Part shown: one piece after another, positions 1 through 7,896 of the stretch
Layout: each line of letters starts with the position of its first letter
How positions within the stretch are numbered: the stretch's first letter is position 1
DNA from: Desulfobacterium sp.
GTDB lineage: Bacteria > Desulfobacterota > Desulfobacteria > Desulfobacterales > Desulfobacteraceae
DNA: 40,514 nucleotides
Assembly: GCA_016342325.1 (NCBI GenBank)
Contig: JAEINR010000060.1
Coordinates: 1 to 40,514, forward strand
Direction of reading: 5' to 3'
Translations under genes and position numbers: made by a program
Notes under the pieces: model-generated
What the model saw: only the letters and a program-made list of their open reading frames with translations
The model's database searches: none
Told to the model about the DNA's origin: nothing

Positions 1-74
1 GGAGCGGGAAACGGGATTTGAACCCGCGACTTCGACCTTGGCAAGGTCGCACTCTACCACTGAGTTATTCCCGC
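1..74 (-). tRNA. tRNA-Gly (GCC anticodon)
   Basis: Read on the minus strand, the segment folds into a complete cloverleaf. The acceptor arm pairs GCGGGAA (positions 74-68) with TTCCCGC (10-4), followed by discriminator T and an encoded CC at the window edge; the final A of CCA lies just outside. The anticodon arm is CGACC-TTGCCAA-GGTCG, which gives anticodon GCC and therefore glycine. The T arm carries the usual GGTTCAAATCC. It has its own promoter upstream. Confidence 0.95.
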
Positions 75-93
75 TCAATCAAACAACTCGGCC

Positions 94-122
94 TTTTTAC
101 CCAGATACGGAATTAATGTCAA
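94..122 (-). promoter_or_regulatory. Sigma-70 promoter of tRNA-Gly
   Basis: On the minus strand there is a perfect -35 box TTGACA (122-117), a 17-bp spacer, and a -10 box TAAAAA (99-94) about 20 bp before the tRNA 5' end. Spacing and position fit a strong housekeeping promoter for the tRNA. Confidence 0.6.
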
Positions 123-240
123 GGGAAAAATTTATTTTAGGTCAGATCCTTTATCGTTTTTCTGAAAAAGGTTTTGAAACCCTGCTGTTTTTGTGGTTGA
201 GTGTATCTATGCCCATAACCCATAAGAACGGATATGATAG

Positions 241-396
241 TGGACGCGCTTCCTGGGGAAGCACACCGCCGTTGCCAAGGGGTTTGGAGATGAAATGAAC
301 CGTGTTGCCGGCATTTGCGGAAGAACCATCATGCCCGACGGCACAATCAGCTTGATCCTTGATGTTCCCGGGATTATAGGAGTGATGAAACCGTAA
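241..396 (+). pseudogene. Remnant of a CheA-type histidine kinase C-terminus
   Basis: A frame open from 241 to the TAA at 394-396 has no credible start. It encodes about 51 residues, and the last 40 read like the end of the CheA regulatory (CheW-like, P5) domain, with GFGDEMNRVAGICG, then RTIMPDGTISLILDVPGII. In intact CheA the corresponding end is a G-(I/V)-xGATI-xGDGxVALILDV pattern. No kinase, dimerisation or HPt segment is present upstream, where the tRNA gene lies, so this looks like the truncated tail of a lost chemotaxis gene. The family assignment rests on the motif alone. Confidence 0.5.
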
Positions 397-399
397 ATT

Positions 400-1410
400 A
401 TGAACCTTACAAAAAACGAAAACGTACTTGTGACCGGGGGCGGCGGTTTCCTGGGCAAAGCCATTGTAAAACAGCTGAAGGAGGGGGGTGACCGGGTCAC
501 AAGTTTTTCCAGGAATTTCTATGATGATTTGGACCGATTGGGGGTGGAGCAGATCCAGGGGGATCTTGCGGATCCCGGGGCGGTGAACCAGGCCTTACGG
601 GGAAAGGACACCGTGTTCCATGTGGCTGCAAAACCTGGAATATGGGGGGCGTTTGACGCATATTACAGGGCAAACGTAACCGGTACCCGGAACGTGATCA
701 ACGCCTGCCGGGCCAACCGGGTGGCAAGGCTTGTTCACACAAGTTCCCCCAGTGTGGTGTTTGACGGAAATCACATGGCGGGTGCCGACGAGTCCGCCCC
801 CTATCCGGAACGATTCCATGCCCCCTATCCCGAGACCAAGGCCATGGCTGAAAAGCTCGTGATAGAAGCTGCCGCCACGGACGTTCAAGCCATCATTCTG
901 AGGCCCCACCTCATCTGGGGGCCCGAGGACAACCATCTTGTTCCTGGAATCATCAAGCGGGCCGGGCGGCTCAAACGGGTCGGTGACGGAACCAATTTGG
1001 TGGATACCATTTATGTGGATAATGCGGCCCACGCCCATATCCTTGCCCGAAACGCCCTGAAACGTGATCCAACCCTCACAGGAAACGTCTATTTCATTAG
1101 CCAGGACGACCCCGTTCCCCTGTGGGAGATGGTGGACAGTTTCCTTTCTGCGGCGGGCCTGCCCCCGGTCAAGGGACAGGTCTCCGCCGCCACGGCCTTT
1201 TTTGCCGGTCGCTGTTTCGAGTCCGTGTACCGATTCTTCGGCATTCAAAAGGAGCCGCCCATGACCGGGTTTGCAGCAAAGGAGCTTGCCACCTCCCACT
1301 GGTTTGACATCTCAAGGGCGAAACAGGATCTTGGCTATGCCCCCCTGGTTTCTACCCCGGAGGGCTTAAAGCGTCTCAAGGAATGGCTCAACGTGGGTGA
1401 ACAACAATGA
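400..1410 (+). CDS. NAD(P)-dependent epimerase/3-beta-HSD-like reductase (OleD-type)
   Basis: This 336-residue extended short-chain dehydrogenase has a Rossmann fold at the N-terminus with the nucleotide-binding motif VTGGGGFLG near residues 11-19. The catalytic Ser region lies in LVHTSSPSVVF and the Tyr-x3-Lys pair in APYPETKAMAEK. The length and the C-terminal substrate domain fit the 3-beta-hydroxysteroid dehydrogenase / OleD branch, which reduces 2-alkyl-3-ketoacids in long-chain olefin synthesis or acts on sterol-like substrates. No oleABC genes lie beside it, so the substrate is unknown. The ribosome-binding site is weak. Its stop overlaps the start of the YihY gene by 4 bp (ATGA), so the two are probably co-translated. 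Confidence 0.8.
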   Translation: MNLTKNENVLVTGGGGFLGKAIVKQLKEGGDRVTSFSRNFYDDLDRLGVEQIQGDLADPGAVNQALRGKDTVFHVAAKPGIWGAFDAYYRANVTGTRNVINACRANRVARLVHTSSPSVVFDGNHMAGADESAPYPERFHAPYPETKAMAEKLVIEAAATDVQAIILRPHLIWGPEDNHLVPGIIKRAGRLKRVGDGTNLVDTIYVDNAAHAHILARNALKRDPTLTGNVYFISQDDPVPLWEMVDSFLSAAGLPPVKGQVSAATAFFAGRCFESVYRFFGIQKEPPMTGFAAKELATSHWFDISRAKQDLGYAPLVSTPEGLKRLKEWLNVGEQQ

Positions 1411-2756
1411 ACAGGTTTGGGGGCAGGGCAACCAATGGCCTGGACAGGGACGGCTTGTCCGCCCTTGTTGCCCTGATCTCGGATCCGGTGCTGTTCAGGG
1501 CGGCACTCAACAGCTGGGGGAAAAGGGCCTGGAGCAGCGTTTTAATTGCCGCCAAGGGGTTCAGGGAGGACAACTGCATGCTCAGGGCCTCGGCCCTCAC
1601 CTTTTACACCCTGCTCTCCATCGTTCCGGTGATGGCCATGGCCTTTGGCATTGCCAAGGGGTTCGGATTTGAGAAGGTGCTTGAGAAAGAGCTTTTGACA
1701 CGGCTTGCGGGCCAGGAGGAAGCGGCCCACAAGATCATCGATTTTTCCGGCAAGATACTGGCAGAGACAAAGGGCGGGGTAATGGCGGCTGTGGGGGTCA
1801 TCTTGCTTGCCTGGGCCGTAGTCAAGTTGCTCGGCCACATGGAAGAGGCGTTCAACGCCATCTGGTGGGTCAAGGAGAGCCGGACCCTGATCCGGAAGTT
1901 CAGTGACTACCTTGCTTTGCTCTTTACCGCTCCTTTGCTGCTTGTCTTTTCGGGAAGTTTTACCGTGTTTGTCTCCACCGGTTTGACCCGGTTCTTTGAA
2001 GCGGTTGGGGCGCCGATCTTTTTAGAAACCCTGGTCTCGCTTTGTTTGAAGATCCTTCCCTTTTGCACCATCTGGCTGCTCTTCTTTTTTCTCTACGTCT
2101 TCATCCCCAATAAAAAGGTGGAGATCAAGGCGGCCCTTGTGGGTGCCGTCATGGCAGGAAGCGTCTATCAGCTGGGCCAGGTGATTTACATCAGTTTCCA
2201 GGTGGGGGTGTCACACTATAACGCCATTTATGGCAGTTTTGCAGCCCTTCCCCTGTTTCTCTTCTGGCTCCAGGCAAGCTGGATTCTCCTTCTGCTGGGG
2301 GCGGAGATCGCGTTTGCATGGGAGAGCCGCAGGTTCATTATGGATCCAAAGGTGGGGGAGTATGAAGATATAAGCATCCGAACCCGTAAGATTTTGTCCC
2401 TCAGGATCGCCCTTGTCTGCGTTCAGCGGTTTGCCCGGGGGGTTGCTCCCCTTTCGGACAGCGACATATCCACTTCCCTGGAAATCCCGTTGCGGGTGGT
2501 GCGGATGCTTTTGATGGAACTTGTGGAGTGTAATATCCTCTCCGAGGTGACGACCCGGTCCGGATCACGGTTTCAGCCGGCCAGGGATATAGATGCCCTG
2601 ACCGTGATGACGGTGGTCAAGGCCCTGGAGGAGCGGGGCAGCGGTGAGGTGGCTGTTCCCGGAACCATGGAGTTTGAGGCGCTCTCCGATGCCGTGGATG
2701 CTTTTGCCCAGGTGGCCGCAAGATCCCATGCAGAGCGTCGGCTCAAGGATATTTAA
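1407..2756 (+). CDS. YihY/BrkB-family inner-membrane protein with C-terminal winged-helix-like tail
   Basis: This 449-residue protein carries the YihY (formerly 'ribonuclease BN') core. A cytoplasmic N-terminus of about 50 residues is followed by ALTFYTLLSIVPVMAMAFG and about six membrane segments spread to roughly residue 305, with the family motif SHYNAIYGSFAALPLFLFWL. The last 140 residues are soluble and look like a winged-helix module, as in other deltaproteobacterial homologues. The biochemical role of the family is unsettled; the nuclease assignment was withdrawn. It is translationally coupled to the upstream reductase and overlaps the convergent HDOD gene by 4 bp. Confidence 0.8.
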   Translation: MNRFGGRATNGLDRDGLSALVALISDPVLFRAALNSWGKRAWSSVLIAAKGFREDNCMLRASALTFYTLLSIVPVMAMAFGIAKGFGFEKVLEKELLTRLAGQEEAAHKIIDFSGKILAETKGGVMAAVGVILLAWAVVKLLGHMEEAFNAIWWVKESRTLIRKFSDYLALLFTAPLLLVFSGSFTVFVSTGLTRFFEAVGAPIFLETLVSLCLKILPFCTIWLLFFFLYVFIPNKKVEIKAALVGAVMAGSVYQLGQVIYISFQVGVSHYNAIYGSFAALPLFLFWLQASWILLLLGAEIAFAWESRRFIMDPKVGEYEDISIRTRKILSLRIALVCVQRFARGVAPLSDSDISTSLEIPLRVVRMLLMELVECNILSEVTTRSGSRFQPARDIDALTVMTVVKALEERGSGEVAVPGTMEFEALSDAVDAFAQVAARSHAERRLKDI

Positions 2757-3640
2757 AAGTCGGTGGTGATTTCGAAAAATTCTTTGATCTGATCCTCTTT
2801 CTTTTTCAGCATCTCGACGATCAGCCGCAGGGCGGCCTGGTTGAGGCCCGTCTTCTGGGCGGCACTGATCACCGCCACGGGAACGGGATTGCCGCTGTGG
2901 CCGATGTGTGCCTTGTGACAGAGATAGTCGGCCATGTTGACGATCAGGGCCTGGTGACGGAACTCCACCGGGCAGGCATCCGGGTTGTGGTGAAACCTGC
3001 AGGGGTAGAGGATGCTGTCGGGGAATCGCCATCGCTTCATGAGAAGGCCCGACATGACCGCATGGTTCATTTTAAAGGTGGCGGGTTCGGTTTTGTACAA
3101 GGTCTTTCGCTCTTCCATGGCCGTCTCCCTTACCTGTTTGTACTCATCCCTGAAGTAGATGGAGAAGATCACCTTTCCCATGTCGTGGAGGAGGCCCGGG
3201 ATGAAGATCTTTTTCGCAATGGCCGGATTGGTCCGGGTGGCGATCTCCTTTGCCGCAGTGGCACACCCGATGGAGTGGATCCACAATGCCTTCATGTCCA
3301 GGGTCAGGCCCCCTGATTTGTCTGCAAAGGCGGAAAGGACGTTCATGCCAAGGGTGATACCGATCACCTCGTCAAAGCCGATCACCGTGATGGCTCGCTT
3401 GATCGTGTCCACCCTTGTTCGCTGGCCGTAGTAGACCGAGTTGGCCAGCTTTAACAGCTTGTTAGTGATGCCCTGGTCATTGGTGATGATCTCGGCCAGG
3501 TCTTCGGTGGACGTCTTGACATCAGACGCTGCCGAAAGAATGTTATTCACGATGACGGGAAGGGTGGGCAACTCGGTATCGTGGCTCTTGACTAGCCTGA
3601 TGATTTTCTGCCTTATGTCCGTTTTGTCTTTAGTTTCCAT
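2753..3640 (-). CDS. HDOD-domain signalling protein
   Basis: This 295-residue protein is almost entirely one HDOD domain, beginning with SHDTELPTLPVIVNNILSA and the downstream helix IITNDQGITNKLLKLANS typical of the family. An HD-like pair appears in GLLHDMGK (about residue 152). HDOD proteins are mostly non-catalytic adaptors in bacterial signalling, often linked to cyclic-di-GMP or chemotaxis, and the partner here is unknown. The ATG at 3640 lies inside the end of the upstream nitroreductase gene (11-bp overlap), which suggests one transcript running FxsA - nitroreductase - HDOD. Confidence 0.85.
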   Translation of the reverse strand: METKDKTDIRQKIIRLVKSHDTELPTLPVIVNNILSAASDVKTSTEDLAEIITNDQGITNKLLKLANSVYYGQRTRVDTIKRAITVIGFDEVIGITLGMNVLSAFADKSGGLTLDMKALWIHSIGCATAAKEIATRTNPAIAKKIFIPGLLHDMGKVIFSIYFRDEYKQVRETAMEERKTLYKTEPATFKMNHAVMSGLLMKRWRFPDSILYPCRFHHNPDACPVEFRHQALIVNMADYLCHKAHIGHSGNPVPVAVISAAQKTGLNQAALRLIVEMLKKKEDQIKEFFEITTDF

Positions 3641-4157
3641 AGCAGTTTATGTGAACTTTTTCCGTTTCAAGGGTATGGACCGGGTGGGGTACTTTTGTTT
3701 CATCCGGATAGCCGATGGCAATTACGGATTCCACCCTGAGATTATCGGGAATCGACAGGAGTTGCCGGATATAGGTTTCAGCGCTCATGGTCTCGTCGTG
3801 TTCCCTGCGCCGTATCTGCACCCAGCAGCTTCCAAGCCCAAGGGCCTGGGCTGCAAGCTGGATGAGGATGGAGGCGATGGAGCAGTCCTCCACCCAGACG
3901 TCGCACTTTTCAGGGTCCGCAATCACCACGATTCCCAGGGGCGCTTTCTTGAGAAAGGCGCTGCCGTGGGGTTTGGCGGTTGAGAGTTGTTCTAGGATTT
4001 CGGGTTGGTCAACCACGACAAATCGCCAGGGATTGAACCCCCTGGAGGAGGGGGACCTCAGTGCCGTTTCAATGAGTTTATCAACCTTTGCACGTTCAAC
4101 AGGAGCAGGCTTGAATTTTCGGATGCTTCGTCGTTTTTCTATCAAATCAAAGAACAT
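3630..4157 (-). CDS. Nitroreductase-family FMN oxidoreductase
   Basis: This 175-residue single-domain nitroreductase has the N-terminal FMN-binding signature EKRRSIRKFKPAPVE, the central RSPSSRGFNPWRFVVV and the later AAQALGLGSCWVQIR. Family members use FMN with NAD(P)H to reduce nitro compounds, quinones or enones, and the substrate cannot be read from sequence. The length is normal for the short bacterial subgroup. It is the middle gene of a likely minus-strand operon with FxsA (17 bp upstream) and the overlapping HDOD gene. Confidence 0.85.
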   Translation of the reverse strand: MFFDLIEKRRSIRKFKPAPVERAKVDKLIETALRSPSSRGFNPWRFVVVDQPEILEQLSTAKPHGSAFLKKAPLGIVVIADPEKCDVWVEDCSIASILIQLAAQALGLGSCWVQIRRREHDETMSAETYIRQLLSIPDNLRVESVIAIGYPDETKVPHPVHTLETEKVHINCYGN

Positions 4158-4174
4158 TGTTTATCCTTTCGGGA

Positions 4175-4570
4175 TCAATGGAAACGGCTGATGTTGATGC
4201 TGCCCCCGGCATTCATTTCGTTCAGTTTTTGACGCAAGAACCGTTTAAAGGCGTTGCGGGTCACGGGCCAGAGCAGCAACAGGCCCGAAATGTCTGTCAA
4301 CAGTCCCGGGGTGATCAGAACCACACCTGCAGCAAATATGATCAGGGCGTCCAGGAGCTCTTCGGCAGGCATGGAACCCTGTTGAAGGCTGGCCCTGACC
4401 TTGAACATGGTGTTCATTCCCTCTATCCTTGCCAGCCATGCACCGAAAAAGCCGGTGGCAATGACCAGAAGGATGGTGTTGAAACTGCCCAGGACGGCGC
4501 CCACCTTGATAAGCAGGTAGAGCTCTGCAACAGGGATAAGTGTAAAGCAGAGAAATAATTTTAACAGCAT
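4175..4570 (-). CDS. fxsA: FxsA family membrane protein
   Basis: This 131-residue protein shows the FxsA pattern: a hydrophobic N-terminus LLKLFLCFTLIPVAELYLLI, a second hydrophobic pair with ATGFFGAWLARIEG, and a third with VLITPGLLTDISGLLLLWP, then a basic tail. FxsA was named in E. coli for suppressing phage T7 exclusion by the F plasmid when overproduced; its normal cellular role is unclear. It is the probable first gene of the FxsA-nitroreductase-HDOD unit, with AAGGAG 11 bp before its ATG. Confidence 0.85.
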   Translation of the reverse strand: MLLKLFLCFTLIPVAELYLLIKVGAVLGSFNTILLVIATGFFGAWLARIEGMNTMFKVRASLQQGSMPAEELLDALIIFAAGVVLITPGLLTDISGLLLLWPVTRNAFKRFLRQKLNEMNAGGSINISRFH

Positions 4571-4824
4571 TGCAATGGTCTCCTTAAAATAGTGTTTGTT
4601 CCTCCTGACAAAGTTATAATGAAAAGACCATTGTCAAGAAAGTCTCCCTGTTCTCTTTTACTCTTTCGGCAACTCCCCGGAAAAGGTTTAGGCTGTAGGG
4701 GGGATCTTCTTAACGGTGCCGTTGTCTCATAAGGTCGATGGTATTCTTAAGAAGAGTAGAATCCCATGAATTGAGAAAAAAATCAATATATTGCTTCGTT
4801 GGGGAGGAGATGTGTGAAAAGGGG

Positions 4825-4851
4825 GTGCAGCAGGCGTTGCGCCTGCTGCAC
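4825..4851 (-). terminator. Terminator of the CoA-disulfide reductase operon
   Basis: A GC-rich perfect inverted repeat, GTGCAGCAGGCG with its complement CGCCTGCTGCAC around a 3-nt loop, starts 17 bp after the stop codon at 4868 on the minus strand. It is followed on that strand by CCCCCTTTT. It looks like an intrinsic terminator with a short, interrupted U-tract. The rest of 4571-4867 holds no other gene I can support. Confidence 0.7.
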
Positions 4852-4867
4852 CAAAGAAAAAGGAGGG

Positions 4868-6574
4868 TTAAACCAGGGGAGAATGGGTGGCGATGACCAT
4901 GCCGTATCCGCCCTGGACGTTTCGGGTCCGGGTGATGCCGTGGCTTGCAAGGACGATCTGGGCCTCGTAGGACCTGGGGCCGGATCCGCAGATCAGGCAG
5001 AGCTCCTCGTCCTTTGGCACCTCGTTGATCTTTTGCCTCAGCTCATCCTGGGGGATGCTGATCCACCGGTCGCCGTATTTTTCGACAAAGGGATCGGCCT
5101 GGATCTTGCTCCTGACGTCCAGGACCCGGATCTCTTTGTTTTCAAATCTTTCGGTGAACTCCAGGGCGTCAATGGGCTTGTGGGTACCGTTCAAGACGTT
5201 GTCCAGGGCGTTGCCGGCGTTGTTAACGATATCCATGGCCGAAGCGTATGGCGGTGAGTAGCCGGCTTCCAGGGTGCAGATGTCGGAGACATCGGCCTTG
5301 TACTGGAACAGGGGCGCCACGGCATCCACCCTGGCCTTGACCGCATCTCCCTGGGGACCGGCCGCTTCCACGCCAAGCACCCGCCGGGTTTTTCTGTCGG
5401 CGATGAGCTCCATGAACATGAATTCCGAATCCGGGTAGAAATGGGCCCTGTCTGACTGGGCAACCGTGGCATAGACCGGATCGAATCCAGCTGCCTTTGC
5501 CTGGTCAAAAGTGAGGCCTGCCGTGGCAAATCCCAGCTCAAATATCTTGATACAGAAGGTTCCCACTGTGCCCTTGAACTGCTCGCAAGACCCATTGATA
5601 TTGGAGGCGATGATGCGTCCCTGGCGGTTGGCAAGGCTTCCCAGGGGCATGAGAATGGTCTGGCCGTTGACGAGATTCATCACCTCTACGCAGTCGCCGC
5701 CGGCATAGATGTCGGGATCGGTGGTGCGCATGCAATTGTCAACAAGGATGCCCCCGGCTTTTCCAAGGGCTAGGCCCGCTCCTGCGGCCAGCTCCGAGTT
5801 GGGTCTTACGCCCGTGGCCAGGATCACCAGCTGACAGGGAAGGGTGCCTGCGGTTGTCTCCACTGATTCGACCCCGGTCTCTTCAGTGCCGTTGATTTTG
5901 AGCACCTTTTCCCCGATGAGGAGCTTGACCCCGTTGTCCTGGAGATGCTTTTCGGCAATCCGTGCGATGTTTCTGCCAAGGGCCTGGGGCAGGATGCGGT
6001 CTGCCATCTCAACGATGGTGGTCTCAACCGCCCAGAGGTCGGTGAGGGCCTCGGCCATTTCGATACCGATGGCGCCGGCGCCGATGACAACGGCATTTTC
6101 CACCTCTCCCTTTGAGATCATGTCCTTGATCGCCTTGGCCTGGTGAAGGTTGGATACCGTATGGACCCTGGGAAGGTTGACGCCTGGAAACGGCGGGCGT
6201 ATGGCGGTGGCGCCGGTGGCGATGACAAGCGTGTCATACTCAAGCTCCTCTTCCCTGTCCTCCCTTAGGTGACGGATGGTGAGGCGCTTTTCCCGGCGGT
6301 TGATGGCAATCGCCTCGGCCTGGGTGACCACATCCACTCCTTTGACCTTCCTGAAGAAGGTCTCGTCCCTCACGGCATGGGCAATGGTGGAATAGAGTCC
6401 TTCGAGATCGGCAATATCACCGCCTACATAGTAGGGAATGCCGCAGCCGCCGTACGAGATGAGGCTGTCTCGGTCAATGAGGGTTATGGTTGCATCCGGG
6501 TCGATGCGTCTCAACCTGCAGGCAACTTTGGGCCCAAGGGCCACGGCGCCGATGATGATTATACGTTTGGACAT
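4868..6574 (-). CDS. FAD-dependent CoA-disulfide/polysulfide reductase fused to rhodanese domain
   Basis: This 568-residue fusion starts with a pyridine-nucleotide disulfide oxidoreductase. It has a FAD-binding N-terminus (IIIIGAVALGPKVA), the single active-site Cys in SYGGCGIPYYVGG characteristic of CoA-disulfide reductases, the NAD(P)H motif VVIGAGAIGIEMAEAL, the FAD motif IYAGGDCVE, and a dimerisation domain to about residue 450. The C-terminal 100 residues form a rhodanese domain with catalytic loop CGSGPRS. The same architecture is found in CoA-dependent NAD(P)H sulfur/polysulfide reductases (Npsr/CoADR-RHD), which reduce polysulfide or CoA-persulfide in the cytoplasm. A good ribosome-binding site (AAGGAG) precedes the ATG. 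It lies downstream of DsrE- and TusA-like genes, which supports a sulfane-sulfur role. Confidence 0.9.
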   Translation of the reverse strand: MSKRIIIIGAVALGPKVACRLRRIDPDATITLIDRDSLISYGGCGIPYYVGGDIADLEGLYSTIAHAVRDETFFRKVKGVDVVTQAEAIAINRREKRLTIRHLREDREEELEYDTLVIATGATAIRPPFPGVNLPRVHTVSNLHQAKAIKDMISKGEVENAVVIGAGAIGIEMAEALTDLWAVETTIVEMADRILPQALGRNIARIAEKHLQDNGVKLLIGEKVLKINGTEETGVESVETTAGTLPCQLVILATGVRPNSELAAGAGLALGKAGGILVDNCMRTTDPDIYAGGDCVEVMNLVNGQTILMPLGSLANRQGRIIASNINGSCEQFKGTVGTFCIKIFELGFATAGLTFDQAKAAGFDPVYATVAQSDRAHFYPDSEFMFMELIADRKTRRVLGVEAAGPQGDAVKARVDAVAPLFQYKADVSDICTLEAGYSPPYASAMDIVNNAGNALDNVLNGTHKPIDALEFTERFENKEIRVLDVRSKIQADPFVEKYGDRWISIPQDELRQKINEVPKDEELCLICGSGPRSYEAQIVLASHGITRTRNVQGGYGMVIATHSPLV

Positions 6575-6666
6575 TGTTTCTCCTTTTTCGCTGATTTAAC
6601 ACCCAACTCTTGTCAACTGTAACTGGGATAATAGAACTATGTAAATTTGCATGTAAACAACTATTC

Positions 6667-7026
6667 TTAAAGGCTGATCACGGCAGCGTCGCAGGCGAGC
6701 CGGATCAGTTCCGTAGCCGGTGCAAGTTTGCAGCTCTCTTCCAGGTCCTCCGCCTGGATGAACCGAGCCTTGGCACAGGGGGTACACACCAGGATGGGAA
6801 CGTTGTGGGCCTGGAGGTGGGCAAGAAGATCATCCGCAACATCGCCGGTTGCAGCCTTCATGTGTGCCATGGCCCCTTGCCTGGCAAGATAGACCGCCTC
6901 GTCCAGAAGGAACATGGTGACGTTCTTTCCCTCTTTCTGGGCAACGGTTGCAAGGTGAAACGCCCGGGTTCCACGGTTTGGATTGTTGGTTCCGCACGAG
7001 AGAACGATGAGTACGTTTTCAGTCAT
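6667..7026 (-). CDS. DsrE/DsrF-like sulfur-relay protein
   Basis: This small protein of 119 residues has the DsrE-family fold pattern: N-terminal strand VLIVLSCGTNNPN, a helix with FHLATVAQKEGKNVTMFLLDEAV, and a late VCTPCAKAR motif in which two Cys could carry persulfide. I chose the ATG at 7026 because AAAGGAGG lies just upstream; a longer upstream frame has no ribosome-binding site. The start overlaps the end of the TusA-like gene by 8 bp. The gap of about 90 bp to the CoA-disulfide reductase shows no terminator. Confidence 0.8.
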   Translation of the reverse strand: MTENVLIVLSCGTNNPNRGTRAFHLATVAQKEGKNVTMFLLDEAVYLARQGAMAHMKAATGDVADDLLAHLQAHNVPILVCTPCAKARFIQAEDLEESCKLAPATELIRLACDAAVISL

Positions 7027-7315
7027 TTGTGCCTCCTTTAATGGCTGTTTTTCTAAGTTGGATCGTAAACCAGGCCCCTTTTTCCCTGACCGCCTCCATT
7101 TTGACCTCTTCCCATGAATCCCTGGGAAGGACCTTCCTGATCTGGGATGAGGTTTCGGGATTGCTCCATAATACCTCAAGTATCTCCCCCGTTTGCATCT
7201 GCCTGAAGGTGTTGCTCACCTTCAGCAGGGTAAACGGTGAGATCCCCCCCCGAAGGTCCAGCACGTGGCCGGGGGAGACCCACTTCTCTTTATTTTCTTC
7301 AGCCTGTTGGTTCAC
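7019..7315 (-). CDS. TusA/SirA-like protein lacking the catalytic cysteine
   Basis: This 98-residue protein follows the TusA two-layer fold: VLDLRGGISPFTLLKVSNTFRQ matches the family signature LDxxGxxCPxPxxxxxxxL in length and spacing, but Ser replaces the Cys that carries sulfur in true TusA (GGISP instead of GxxCP). No other Cys is present in the protein. It therefore cannot act as a conventional persulfide carrier and may be structural or regulatory within the DsrE/CoA-disulfide reductase operon, of which it is the first gene. A sigma-54 promoter lies about 87 bp upstream. Confidence 0.7.
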   Translation of the reverse strand: MNQQAEENKEKWVSPGHVLDLRGGISPFTLLKVSNTFRQMQTGEILEVLWSNPETSSQIRKVLPRDSWEEVKMEAVREKGAWFTIQLRKTAIKGGTND

Positions 7316-7401
7316 GATCCTTATCCTTGCCGTTACCCCTTGTGTCCATCCGCCGTTATCGTTCTCCAGGGCGGGGTTGTTATCTTAAGGATAGGGATTA
7401 T

Positions 7402-7418
7402 AGCAATATGGGTGCCAG
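7402..7418 (-). promoter_or_regulatory. Sigma-54 (-24/-12) promoter of the sulfur operon
   Basis: On the minus strand the sequence CTGGCACCCATATTGCT matches the RpoN consensus TGGCAC-N5-TTGC at every defined -24 and -12 base, with the required 10 nt between GG and GC. It sits about 87 bp before the TusA-like start. Phased repeats that could bind the neighbouring sigma-54 activator lie 115-180 bp upstream of it. Confidence 0.75.
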
Positions 7419-7533
7419 GATGGATAAAACAAGCCCTTGAATGGAAAAAAAGTCAATTCCCAGCATAACAAACCGGCCACTCCCGGATATTGGGCTTCAA
7501 TTGGCCCCTTGGGTCGATCCATTTTCCGGGGGG

Positions 7534-7583
7534 CTGTCAATAAAGTGAACGATAGGTGTTAAAGATGTGAACGCTGGCTGTAC
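7534..7583. repeat. Helically phased 11-bp repeats, copy A (candidate activator site)
   Basis: Hexamers of the form GTG(T/A)(T/A)(A/C) recur every 11 bp: GTGAAC at 7545, GTGTTA at 7556 and GTGAAC at 7567, with weaker matches at 7534 and 7578. The same array precedes the sigma-54 activator gene at 10513-10562, shifted by exactly 2979 bp. The position upstream of the sigma-54 promoter at 7402-7418 is that expected of an upstream activating sequence. Confidence 0.6.
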
Positions 7584-7584
7584 A

Positions 7585-7640
7585 ATGTCTGAACATGAAC
7601 TGAACCGGGAAGCATACATTGGGATTCTGTCCCTTGTATG
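7585..7640 (+). pseudogene. Duplicated 5' stub of the sigma-54 activator gene
   Basis: The first 23 bases of the activator gene at 10564, which encode MSEHELN and part of the next codon, recur exactly at 7585-7607 together with the preceding phased repeats. Similarity then stops, and the frame runs unrelated for a few codons. The stub is either the remains of a second activator gene or a copied operator carrying a bit of coding sequence. It encodes no functional protein. Confidence 0.55.
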
Positions 7641-7721
7641 GGTTTGCGGGGAGGGGGGATAAAGAAAGCGGAAATGAAAGGATGCTGCCGGAAATCATGA
7701 AATTGTCCATGACAGCAACCG

Positions 7722-7775
7722 CCTGGGGCCAAGCACCTCACGCGTCAAGGCGCTTGGGTCATACCATTCCCCAGG
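7722..7775. repeat. Two-stem inverted repeat
   Basis: CCTGGGG (7722-7728) pairs with CCCCAGG (7769-7775), and just inside it CAAGC (7730-7734) pairs with GCTTG (7752-7756). This gives an interrupted hairpin downstream of the second glycyl radical enzyme gene. It has no U-tract and is not a clear terminator. Its function is unknown. Confidence 0.35.
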
Positions 7776-7793
7776 CTGTTTCTCTGTCACTTA

Positions 7794-7869
7794 CCTTGGT
7801 CAAGCCAGAACCCAAGAGGTTTTCTGAATCCCTTGCCAAAATAACACGACCACCAGAGTTAGGAAGCTA
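7794..7869 (+). repeat. Dispersed ~75-bp repeat, copy 1
   Basis: This is a member of a repeat family found four times in the window. Shared blocks are CAAGCCAGAACC, GTTTTCTGA, CCAAAATAAC and GAAGCTA. The + strand also reads as an open peptide, KPEPKRFSESLAKIT. It lies between the end of the second glycyl radical enzyme gene and the inverted repeat. The related copies are at 17226-17298, 38318-38392 and (partial) 14301-14337. Confidence 0.7.
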
Positions 7870-7896
7870 AATAATATTAAAATCCAAGATAGGAAT

